From Pelagihabitans sp965238025 (GTDB taxonomy: Bacteria > Bacteroidota > Bacteroidia > Flavobacteriales > Flavobacteriaceae), in contig OZ250162.1 of NCBI GenBank assembly GCA_965238025.1, forward strand, positions 3,162,001 through 3,226,000: DNA of 64,000 nt, in the 5' to 3' direction. The position numbers and the translations under genes are program-made. Below are positions 43,971-52,525 of the stretch, piece after piece (position 1 is the first letter of the stretch; the number at the start of each line of letters is the position of its first letter). The notes beneath the pieces were generated by a model. That model did not search any database and was not told the DNA's origin. It was given only the letters and a program-made list of their open reading frames with translations.

Positions 43971-46235
43971 TCAATTTTTATGAATTTCGCATATAATCGA
44001 TTCTATTGATGCGACTAAAACATCACAATCGTCTTTAGAAAAAGACAAGGGAGGTTTTATCTTTAAAACATTGTCAAAGGGGCCATCTGTTCCGATAAGT
44101 ATATGTTTTTCCCGAAGCCCATTTTTTATCTTCACCGCCAACTTCGTATCAGGCTTTCCATCAAGACTTGAAATTTCTACGCCTAAAAAAAGTCCGTTTC
44201 CCCTGATATCTGCTAATTGCGGGTATGTTTTCCGAAGGCTTTCCAAAAGGGCCTTAAGGTAATCTCCTGTTTCTTTGGCATGACGTTGCAGGTTTTCATC
44301 GTCAATTACCTTTAACACTGCATTTCCAATTGAACAGGAAACAGGGTTTCCTCCGAAGGAACTGAAAAATTCCAGACCATTATCAAAACTTTCGGCAATC
44401 TCCGCGGTGGTGACCACCGCCCCAATGGGATGTCCATTTCCCATTGGTTTGCCCAATATTGCAATATCCGGGATAACACCGTGCATTTCAAATCCCCAGA
44501 AAAAATCCCCAAGCCGGCCAAATCCAACCTGAACCTCGTCGCATATACAAAGGCCACCTTGCGCTCTTATTTTTGGATATACCTCCCTTAAATAACCTTT
44601 AGCCAGTGGCACTTGTCCACCACAACCCACGATAGGTTCCGCGATAAAAGCGGCAATTGACTTAGAATTTGATTTAATCTTATCCTTGGCAATTTCTGCA
44701 TAATGCTTTCCTGCGGTACCATCATCTTCAAAGCCGGAACCATAGGCTTTCGGCATATTTGTTTCAATAACAAAATCCTGTTTACCCTGGCTTCCTTTGT
44801 GGTCGTATTTATAATGGCTAATATCTATTCCTATTCTGGTATTGCCATGATACCCATGTTCCAGAACCATAATCTTATTCTTTTTAGTATGGGTCATCGC
44901 CAAACGAATCGCCAAATCGCTAGCGGCACTTCCCGAATTCACAAAGAAGACCTTATTAAGATTGGTGGGAAAACGTTTTAAAAGTTGCTCGCTGTATTCC
45001 AAAAGTTCTTCATAGATATATCTGGTATTAGTATTGAGCCTTGCCATTGTCTTTTGCGCCGCCCTTACCACGGTAGGGTGGGAGTGTCCAGCAAGCATAA
45101 TGTTGTTGTAAGCATCTAGAAAAGTATTCCCATCTACATCGTACATATATTGAAATGCAGATTGCTGCATTTGAATGGGTTGCTTATAACTTAAGGAAAA
45201 TGCTCCGCTCAAAAATGCGCTCCTACGTTTTAATTGATTTTTTAATGGGGTTTGCATGCTTCTGGAAAAACCCGAGGCCTTCCGAAAAATTGATTGGGCT
45301 CTTTGGGGGTTTATGGTCAACCATTTCCGGAGTAAATCCCAAGCAGGTTTTTCACTTATGGTTATGTATTCCGAATCAGGTTTCAGCGTCTTTGTATAGG
45401 CCGAATTGCAAACACTTGTGCAAAGGCGAGCGGCAATTAGATAGTAGAGGGCATCTACTTCCTGTTGTTTTAGGGGGATTATGGCATTATACCCTCCAAT
45501 CACATCGGATGCGATTTCAAGTGGGTTCTCTTTCCCCATCATTACATAGGTTATTGCAATGGCTACTTCATTAATAAGCCAGGAATGGCACATATCCCCA
45601 AAATCAATGATACCTGAGACGAGACCATTTTTGGTAAGTACGTTCCAATCATTCCCATCATTATGAATAAGGGTCTTACGAAATTCGTGCTGAATGGGGC
45701 AAATATTTTCATCAAACTGTAGAAAAAAGTAATCCACGAGACTCCTGTCTTTTGGATTAGGGATGTACTTTAAATAGTTATGGTTTAATCTAAAGTGTCT
45801 TAGATCCCACCGTGTTTCTTTTGCAGCAATAGCGGGGTGGTAACTCTCCTCTAATTGTTTGTCAAGCCTTGCCATAAAGCTGCCGAAAGAACGAAGTAGG
45901 GGTGGAGTATGCGCACTATCACCAAGAAAATCGCCTTCTATGTAACTGAGCAGTCTATAGATGTAATCGCCCTCAATTGCCTCGAATTCATCTTCGGTGG
46001 TACAAATTCCAGTCGGGAATTCTTGATTTTCAAGATTGGCGAGCGTTGTTAAAACGGCATTTTCAGCTTGCAGTAGTTTATTGGTCTTTTGAGAATAATC
46101 GTATCTTTTTAAGACAAAAGTACCCCTGTCCGACAGTATCTTATAATTGACACTATCGTAACCTTCCAACTTTGAAATTGAGGTTGGACAAATGTCAAAA
46201 TGCTTTTTTAATACAGCAGTAATTTTAGAATGCAT
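43971..46235 (-). CDS. Bifunctional small-molecule kinase (APH fold) fused to class III PLP aminotransferase or phospholyase
   Basis: A 754-residue fusion. The N-terminal aminoglycoside-phosphotransferase-like kinase (about 1-300) has LIHNDGNDWNVL (Brenner motif with catalytic Asp) and GIIDFGDMC (the DFG-like metal Asp). The C-terminal class III aminotransferase-fold domain (about 330-754) has FVNSGSAASDLAIRLA, FIAEPIVGCGG, CDEVQVGFGRLG and the PLP lysine in ILGKPMGNGHPIGAVV. Similar fusions or pairs phosphorylate hydroxylysine or ethanolamine-like amino alcohols and then remove phosphate and ammonia, so a kinase-phospholyase acting on such a substrate is a reasonable inference. The start codon lies beside a perfect hairpin in the leader. 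Confidence 0.88.
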   Translation of the reverse strand: MHSKITAVLKKHFDICPTSISKLEGYDSVNYKILSDRGTFVLKRYDYSQKTNKLLQAENAVLTTLANLENQEFPTGICTTEDEFEAIEGDYIYRLLSYIEGDFLGDSAHTPPLLRSFGSFMARLDKQLEESYHPAIAAKETRWDLRHFRLNHNYLKYIPNPKDRSLVDYFFLQFDENICPIQHEFRKTLIHNDGNDWNVLTKNGLVSGIIDFGDMCHSWLINEVAIAITYVMMGKENPLEIASDVIGGYNAIIPLKQQEVDALYYLIAARLCTSVCNSAYTKTLKPDSEYITISEKPAWDLLRKWLTINPQRAQSIFRKASGFSRSMQTPLKNQLKRRSAFLSGAFSLSYKQPIQMQQSAFQYMYDVDGNTFLDAYNNIMLAGHSHPTVVRAAQKTMARLNTNTRYIYEELLEYSEQLLKRFPTNLNKVFFVNSGSAASDLAIRLAMTHTKKNKIMVLEHGYHGNTRIGIDISHYKYDHKGSQGKQDFVIETNMPKAYGSGFEDDGTAGKHYAEIAKDKIKSNSKSIAAFIAEPIVGCGGQVPLAKGYLREVYPKIRAQGGLCICDEVQVGFGRLGDFFWGFEMHGVIPDIAILGKPMGNGHPIGAVVTTAEIAESFDNGLEFFSSFGGNPVSCSIGNAVLKVIDDENLQRHAKETGDYLKALLESLRKTYPQLADIRGNGLFLGVEISSLDGKPDTKLAVKIKNGLREKHILIGTDGPFDNVLKIKPPLSFSKDDCDVLVASIESIICEIHKN

Positions 46236-46251
46236 CCATAGAAATATGGAT
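46234..46251 (-). other. Perfect inverted repeat at the start codon of the kinase-aminotransferase gene
   Basis: ATCCATA and TATGGAT (46234-46240 and 46245-46251) form a seven-pair stem with a four-base loop overlapping the ATG at 46235. In mRNA it would sit directly at the translation start and could control initiation. It may instead be a DNA operator; its arms resemble the TGGAT/ATCCA half sites seen near uvrA but in the opposite order. Confidence 0.4.
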
Positions 46252-46337
46252 AAACTTAAGGATATTTAAGTACAAAGTGAAGTGAGGATTTCCTCTTTTT
46301 TATACAATCTAGGTTTGAATTTATTAAAATCAAAACA

Positions 46338-48749
46338 TCACCTTAATTTGGGATAATCTTCAGGATTAGTCTCATTCATTATCGCATATACCTTCTCAAA
46401 AACATCTTCGGCATTTGGTTTAGAGAAATAATCGCCATCGGTACCGTAGGCCGGTCTATGCGCTTGTGCGGTGAGTGTTTGCGGGGCGCTATCTAAAAAT
46501 CGATATGCTCCTTGCTTTTCAATAATTTCATTTAAAATATAGGCTGCACAACCACCAGGAACGTCCTCATCAATTACTAGCAAACGATTGGTTTTTTGTA
46601 CACTTTTTAGAACGTCGCGATTGATATCAAAAGGCAGCAATGTTTGCGCATCAATCACTTCGGCATCAATTCCGACCTCCCGTAATTCCTCAGCGGCTTT
46701 TGAAACAAGCCGTAGGGTTGAACCGTAGGAAACTAATGTAATATCATCTCCTGTCTTTAAGGTTTCAACCACTCCAATAGGTGTACATAGCTCCCCTAAA
46801 TTGCTCGGAAGTTTTTCTTTTAAACGGTATCCATTAAGGCTTTCGACCACCAAAGCGGGTTCATCACTTTTCATTAAGGTGTTATAAAAGCCTGCGGCCT
46901 GGGTCATATTTCTGGGAGACAGGATATACATACCGCGCAGGAGATGTATAAGACCACCCATTGGAGAACCAGAATGCCAAATACCTTCCAATCGATGACC
47001 ACGGGTACGCACGATCAGCGGTGCTTTTTGTTTACCAGAAGTTCGATAGCGCATCGTTGCCAAATCATCTGTTAAGGTTGACATCGCATAGAAAATATAA
47101 TCCAAGTATTGAATCTCTGCGATAGGCCGTAGCCCCCTTAACGCCATACCAACTCCCTGACCAATTATAGTGGTTTCACGAATACCGGTATCCGCAATTC
47201 GCAACTCGCCATATTTCTTCTGCAACCCTTCCAAACCCTGATTTACATCACCGATTGCGCCGGTATCTTCACCAAATATCAAAGCCTCTGGGTATTGGCT
47301 AAAAAGTTTATCAAAGTTTTCCCTTAAAATTATACGTCCGTCTACCATTTCGGATTCTGCTTCGTATTTTGGAAGAATCGCCTTTATGTTTGTTGCCTTA
47401 GTTGGTAATTCGCTATACAGATTATTGCTAAATTTCGGTTGACTTTCGTTAAGAAATGCGCTAATCCAATTTCTTAAATTTTTACATTCCGCGGAATCAC
47501 TACCCAGTAAATAGCGCAATGCCTTACGGCCTGCTATAGCCAAATCCTTTTTGATAGGTTCTTCGGTAGCTATAAGATCGTTCTTCACTTTGTTAAGAAA
47601 GTTCTTATTGGCACTTGTTTCTGCCGCCCGCTCCAAAAGCAAAATCAACTCCTTCTTTTTCTGCCTTTGTTCTTCCAGGGATTCTGTCCAAGCTTGTTTT
47701 CTTGCGGATCGCACTTCCGTTTTAATACGCTTTTCGGTTTCCAATAACTCTTCATCTGTGGCTATATTGGACGAAATTATCCATTCCCTAAATCGCTTAT
47801 TACAGTCATTATCCGCCTCCCATTCCAAGCGCTTGGCATCTTTATAGCGCTCATGCGATCCTGAGGTAGAATGTCCTTGGGGTTGTGTAAGTTCAGTTAC
47901 ATGTATAATAACCGGTACATGCTCTTCGCGGGCAATGTCGGCAGCATTTTGATAGGTATGCATCAAAGCTGTATAATCCCAACCTTTGACTTTGAGTATT
48001 TCATAACCTGCCTCGTTTTCCTCCCTTTGAAAACCAATTAGCAATTTCGAAATGTCTTCTTTGGTCGTATGAAACTTTGCTGGTACCGAAATTCCGTATT
48101 CATCATCCCAAATACTAACAACCATTGGTACTTGCAGCACCCCAGCCGCATTAATGGTTTCCAAGAACATACCCTCGCTGGTACTTGCGTTGCCAATTGT
48201 ACCCCATGCGACTTCGTTCCCGTTTACAGAAAACCCATTGGTCTTAATACCGTCGATATGTCGGTACATCTTGGAGGCTTGGGCCAACCCTAATAATCTA
48301 GGCATTTGCCCCGCTGTACATGAAATGTCGGAGCTCGTATTTTTCTGCTTGGTCAAATCCCGCCAACTACCATCTTCGTTAAGACTATAGGTTAAAAAGT
48401 GTGAGCCCATCTGCTTACCTCCACTCATAGGGTCTTTATCCATATCAGGGGTAGCGTATAGGGCGTGAAAGAATTCTTTTGGCTTTAAAAGCCCTAATGC
48501 CATCATAAAGGTTTGATCCCTATAGTAGCCACTCCGAAAATCCCCATTTTGGAATGAACGGGCCATCGCCAGTTGGGGTAGTTCCTTTCCATCGCCAAAA
48601 ATTCCAAATTTGGCCTTCCCGGTTAGCACTTCCCTACGCCCAATAAGACTGCAAATCCGACTTGAATATGCCGTTTCGTAGTCTTGTAATATCTGCACTT
48701 TAAAATCTTCAAAAGAGATGTCGCTGCTGGTTTTGGAAGATAGTTTCAT
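46338..48749 (-). CDS. 2-oxoacid dehydrogenase E1 component, alpha-beta fusion
   Basis: An 803-residue thiamine diphosphate enzyme. The alpha part (about 1-380) resembles branched-chain or pyruvate E1 alpha (SGGKQMGSHF, FSVNGNEVAWGTIGNASTSEG, QPQGHSTSGSHERYKD). The beta part (about 450-803) has ALIFGEDTGAIGDVNQGLEGLQKKYG, RIADTGIRETTIIGQGVGMALRG and PAYGTDGDYFSKPNAEDV. The usual GDGxxS ThDP-binding signature in the alpha domain is GNASTS, and its NN is DDE. Such alpha-beta fusions are typical of Flavobacteria and act in branched-chain 2-oxoacid oxidation for fatty-acid primers; exact substrate is not fixed here. Confidence 0.9.
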   Translation of the reverse strand: MKLSSKTSSDISFEDFKVQILQDYETAYSSRICSLIGRREVLTGKAKFGIFGDGKELPQLAMARSFQNGDFRSGYYRDQTFMMALGLLKPKEFFHALYATPDMDKDPMSGGKQMGSHFLTYSLNEDGSWRDLTKQKNTSSDISCTAGQMPRLLGLAQASKMYRHIDGIKTNGFSVNGNEVAWGTIGNASTSEGMFLETINAAGVLQVPMVVSIWDDEYGISVPAKFHTTKEDISKLLIGFQREENEAGYEILKVKGWDYTALMHTYQNAADIAREEHVPVIIHVTELTQPQGHSTSGSHERYKDAKRLEWEADNDCNKRFREWIISSNIATDEELLETEKRIKTEVRSARKQAWTESLEEQRQKKKELILLLERAAETSANKNFLNKVKNDLIATEEPIKKDLAIAGRKALRYLLGSDSAECKNLRNWISAFLNESQPKFSNNLYSELPTKATNIKAILPKYEAESEMVDGRIILRENFDKLFSQYPEALIFGEDTGAIGDVNQGLEGLQKKYGELRIADTGIRETTIIGQGVGMALRGLRPIAEIQYLDYIFYAMSTLTDDLATMRYRTSGKQKAPLIVRTRGHRLEGIWHSGSPMGGLIHLLRGMYILSPRNMTQAAGFYNTLMKSDEPALVVESLNGYRLKEKLPSNLGELCTPIGVVETLKTGDDITLVSYGSTLRLVSKAAEELREVGIDAEVIDAQTLLPFDINRDVLKSVQKTNRLLVIDEDVPGGCAAYILNEIIEKQGAYRFLDSAPQTLTAQAHRPAYGTDGDYFSKPNAEDVFEKVYAIMNETNPEDYPKLR

Positions 48750-48908
48750 GTACGGAATGTGATTTGCACAAAAATATCAAAATCCATAGTTTTTTACAAC
48801 ATCATATAACGCTTAATCGTTAAGATATCAATAAAAATTGTTGTAAAACGCTGCGTATTTGTTAAATATTGAACAAAATTAGACTTTGATAATACGAATT
48901 CAATAATT

Positions 48909-51758
48909 TTAAAACCACTTTCTCGTAAACAATCCAATCAAGGTCTTTGGACTTACGGTAACCACGAAGCGAATTTTTTCACCATAGTCGGGTTGGGATA
49001 CTTCCCATCCATTATTGGAGTAAACCGGTAAGTAGAGCTCAAAATAATCTGTAACCAAATTTAAGCGAACCCCTGAATCATAAACGAACTTACCAGCAAG
49101 GTTTTTGTTTTTTACGTATCCTAAATCCCCATAAACCTCTATCCATTTCCATAGGTTAACACTAGCGTTCATCGTCGCTAGCCAATCGTCTGAAAATCGG
49201 TAACGTTCGTCCAGTATTGATTTAAATCCACCTTCGGCAATGATAATCTGTTGGCTGTAGATTCCAGATCCTTCTGAACGGCCCAAATACCCATAATCAA
49301 AAAGATAATCGGTAGGTCTGTCCAACGCAAAACTAAAAAAGTCAGAATCACTTTTATTACTTAAAAATTTACCGGCATATACCCTTACATTAAATTGGCG
49401 GTTACTTTCGAATAATTTCCGATATTCCAGTTCCAACGAAAGTTTGGTGAATTTACCTGCGAGCTGAAAGTCGACCAACATCGACTTATAATCCAAAATA
49501 TTGTTATCAACATTGAAGTACCTCGCGTTAAAAACGCTATAATCTGGGGTTTCAGAAGCATTAAAAGTATCTTGAATCGCTGGATCTAAATCCCTAAAGA
49601 TATTCACATATCGAAATGATAGCGCCTGTCGTTTATTACTTAGCAAATCGTCTGGACGCCACCCAAAACTCAAAGATGGGGTAAGTGTGGAGTATCGGGA
49701 ATTCACGTTAAAATGCGATGTAGATCCACGAAGACCGTAGTTTGCTACGTATAGCCCTGTTTTGGTCAAGTACTTTTGATAGGTAATTTTACCAGAACCT
49801 ACAATCGCTTTTTCCCTAAAAGAATAACCTGGTGCGATATCAAAAATAAACGGGCGACGTAATAGGGTCTTATTATACAATCGCAATGCCGGTGTCCACC
49901 CATCATAAATGTTAAAGTTAACAACAGGTACGTAAAAAATTTGATTGCGATAAGGGTTTTCGGCATCTCTGAAAAATGTAAATTTTAATTTTTTATTGCC
50001 TTTAAAAAACCCTCCCAAAGACTTCCAGTTGTCACGTTGGTTAAACTCCGGTATTTTTTGGTCATAGTTCAACACTAGTTTTTCTTCTCCCTTTCTTGGT
50101 ATGGCGAAGATTTTTTCCTCATCAACCCCTGTAAACCAATATTTGGAAACTATTGAATCATTTTTCAACCCGAATAGGGAAATAGGGACATTTGTTTTTT
50201 CTTTGTTTTTAATGGTCACGTAAAGGGAATCCTCAGATTTTGTTATCTCTTTTATTTTAAAATCGATTCTTCGCCCTGTTGAAACATAGGTGTCAAAAAA
50301 CCAATCGATATCGGCATAAGTGCTTCGTTTCATTATGGATTCGAAATCGGCGGTTTTTGTCTCGTTGTTCTTAAAGAATTGGTAGTAGGTTTTGATGCTG
50401 GTATCTACTTTGTTCTTTCCCACATAACTTGCCAAATAGGATAGCCCTTGACCAGCCTTATATTTATTGGCTATTTTTTGGTTAAATTTTATAAGCGAGT
50501 CGTTAGATTCGGTGAGGGGTTGATCCAGATTGGTACGCGCTGTAACATTATATAAAAAGGGATACTGCTCATTAAAACCCATTTTTGCTAAATTGAAACT
50601 GCGAATTCCCCAAATCTTCGAAAGTTTGCCCAATAGTTTTTGATCAGGGTAATATTGTTTCACATACGCAATCATCAAATAGTTGGCAATAGCATCGTTC
50701 AACCATTGCTCCTTTCTTGGATTCAGATAAATAGACTCCGCCAGCATGGTACGTAGAGCGGTTTTTAGAAATTTCATTTCAAACTGAAACTTATCTTCAT
50801 ACGGCCGGATAAAAGCAGGAAGCTGGTTTATTCCATATAAAGGGTTCTTTTCGTACTCTATTTCACTGACCAGTAGCTGATCGTTAGGAAAGGTTCCAAG
50901 GTTTTCTTTTATGAATTCACTTATCTTTAAAATCGAAAGGCCTTGCAAAACCCTATCATAGCGAGCTGCCTCAATATCGGATACCACCCTAAGGTTTTCT
51001 GTAACATGGGTGATGAATTTCTTGACAGGGGATAAAATAATCTCACAACTCTTTTGATTCTTACCGGTCAGTACCGACTGCTGCCCATCTAGGGTGGCAT
51101 TAATCTCCGAATTTTTAAAGTTAGATGCCATATAAAGGCCTTCGGGGAAAGTGAAATTTAGGGTGGTATTGGTAATACCTGTGTATAGGTCCTCCAAGTT
51201 TTTATTGGAATACAATTGCCATTGTCCATCAAACACCGCAGGGGTCAGATACCAATCTTTTAAGTAATAGCCACCTCTATTGTCATAACCATAAGGCGTA
51301 AACTTGTTAGGTGGGAGTTTTACGGTATAGGTCAAAAATATTTCCGTACTGGAATTTGGTGCTACAGCTTTGTTCAAACTTATTTTAAGGATGTCCTTTT
51401 CTGTTGTACGCTCATATTGAAGTCCTTGATAGTTGTTATCGACAACGCTTATCATTTCAGTATAGCCCCGTTCTTTTTTCTTGGCCAAATGCATGCTCCG
51501 TTTAAACTCTTCCGCAAAGCGTTTGGCTAGACCTGTGTTTTTATCTGAGTAGGCATTGGCCCAATCATTAAAATAGATTTCGCTTAATGTGCTATTTGAG
51601 GAATTGTGAAAGGTAAAGGCCTGTCTGATATGTATCTCCTTAGTAGTCGGGTTTAAGGTTGCGGTAAGATCATTAGTATGCTGCGCCTGAACCTCCATTG
51701 TTTTTGAAAAAACAGCAAAGACCAATAGGAGATAATATGCTATGTGGGTTTTTCTCAA
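48909..51758 (-). CDS. M1 peptidase-like protein, catalytically inactive, fused to outer-membrane beta-barrel
   Basis: A 949-residue protein with a signal peptide (to about residue 25). The N-terminal about 550 residues follow the M1 aminopeptidase plan (beta domain, then a peptidase-like helical region with EQWLNDAIANYLMIAY), but the zinc motif HExxH is absent: the position reads LRTMLAES. It is therefore not an active zinc peptidase. The C-terminal about 320 residues contain alternating amphipathic strands ending in a terminal Phe (LFTRKWF), as in an outer-membrane barrel. Residues about 620-660 (NPYRNQIFYVPVVNFNIYDGW) open the barrel part. It may be an outer-membrane receptor or assembly platform. 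Confidence 0.82.
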   Translation of the reverse strand: MRKTHIAYYLLLVFAVFSKTMEVQAQHTNDLTATLNPTTKEIHIRQAFTFHNSSNSTLSEIYFNDWANAYSDKNTGLAKRFAEEFKRSMHLAKKKERGYTEMISVVDNNYQGLQYERTTEKDILKISLNKAVAPNSSTEIFLTYTVKLPPNKFTPYGYDNRGGYYLKDWYLTPAVFDGQWQLYSNKNLEDLYTGITNTTLNFTFPEGLYMASNFKNSEINATLDGQQSVLTGKNQKSCEIILSPVKKFITHVTENLRVVSDIEAARYDRVLQGLSILKISEFIKENLGTFPNDQLLVSEIEYEKNPLYGINQLPAFIRPYEDKFQFEMKFLKTALRTMLAESIYLNPRKEQWLNDAIANYLMIAYVKQYYPDQKLLGKLSKIWGIRSFNLAKMGFNEQYPFLYNVTARTNLDQPLTESNDSLIKFNQKIANKYKAGQGLSYLASYVGKNKVDTSIKTYYQFFKNNETKTADFESIMKRSTYADIDWFFDTYVSTGRRIDFKIKEITKSEDSLYVTIKNKEKTNVPISLFGLKNDSIVSKYWFTGVDEEKIFAIPRKGEEKLVLNYDQKIPEFNQRDNWKSLGGFFKGNKKLKFTFFRDAENPYRNQIFYVPVVNFNIYDGWTPALRLYNKTLLRRPFIFDIAPGYSFREKAIVGSGKITYQKYLTKTGLYVANYGLRGSTSHFNVNSRYSTLTPSLSFGWRPDDLLSNKRQALSFRYVNIFRDLDPAIQDTFNASETPDYSVFNARYFNVDNNILDYKSMLVDFQLAGKFTKLSLELEYRKLFESNRQFNVRVYAGKFLSNKSDSDFFSFALDRPTDYLFDYGYLGRSEGSGIYSQQIIIAEGGFKSILDERYRFSDDWLATMNASVNLWKWIEVYGDLGYVKNKNLAGKFVYDSGVRLNLVTDYFELYLPVYSNNGWEVSQPDYGEKIRFVVTVSPKTLIGLFTRKWF

Positions 51759-51765
51759 AAAGATT

Positions 51766-52452
51766 CTAAAAATTGGGGCTTAATAGATGTCCTTTATAGA
51801 AGGCGTCGATTATTTCGACAACTTCTTCCTTTGTGTCGACCGTGTGAATCAGGTCTAAATCACCAGGGCTTATATTACCCACATCCAACATAGTGGTTTT
51901 TATCCATTCCATTAAACCGGACCAGAATGAAGAACCTACTAGGATAATAGGAAACTTTTCAATTTTGTTGGTCTGGATAAGGGTAATAGCTTCAAAGAGT
52001 TCATCCAACGTACCAAAACCGCCAGGCATAACCACAAACCCTTGGGAATATTTAACGAACATCACTTTTCTGACAAAAAAGTAATCAAAATCCAGGCTTT
52101 TGTCGCCATCTATATACGGATTATCATGCTGTTCAAATGGCAGCTCTATGTTCAGGCCTACAGAGGTACCACCAGCCAGGTGCGCTCCTCGGTTACCAGC
52201 CTCCATAATTCCAGGGCCGCCGCCTGTAATAACACCGTAGCCAGCTTCCGAAATTGACTGCGCTATATCAACGGCCAGTTGATAGGTTGGATTATTTTCT
52301 TTTGTACGTGCTGATCCAAAAATGGAGATACAAGGCCCAATGGTGCTCATACGTTCAAAACCGTTCACAAATTCGCCCATTATCTTGAATATCGCCCAAG
52401 AATCATTGGTTTTCATCTCGTTCCACCCCTTGTGATGTTGTTCTTTTCTCAT
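51766..52452 (-). CDS. LOG family protein (TIGR00730, Rossmann fold)
   Basis: A 228-residue protein with the LOG family motifs GPCISIFGSARTKENN, GVITGGGPGIMEAGNRGA and the signature FVVMPGGFGTLDELFEAITLIQT. LOG proteins release the base from nucleoside monophosphates such as cytokinin precursors; many bacterial members are AMP or nucleotide phosphoribohydrolases. It lies 8 bases after the stop of the fused M1-like gene. Confidence 0.9.
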   Translation of the reverse strand: MRKEQHHKGWNEMKTNDSWAIFKIMGEFVNGFERMSTIGPCISIFGSARTKENNPTYQLAVDIAQSISEAGYGVITGGGPGIMEAGNRGAHLAGGTSVGLNIELPFEQHDNPYIDGDKSLDFDYFFVRKVMFVKYSQGFVVMPGGFGTLDELFEAITLIQTNKIEKFPIILVGSSFWSGLMEWIKTTMLDVGNISPGDLDLIHTVDTKEEVVEIIDAFYKGHLLSPNF

Positions 52453-52525
52453 AAAAATATGTTCAAGTTCAAGCGTTGCGTCCAGGTTAGATTCTTATTT
52501 AAATCCATACCGTCTGCAGTTCGCT

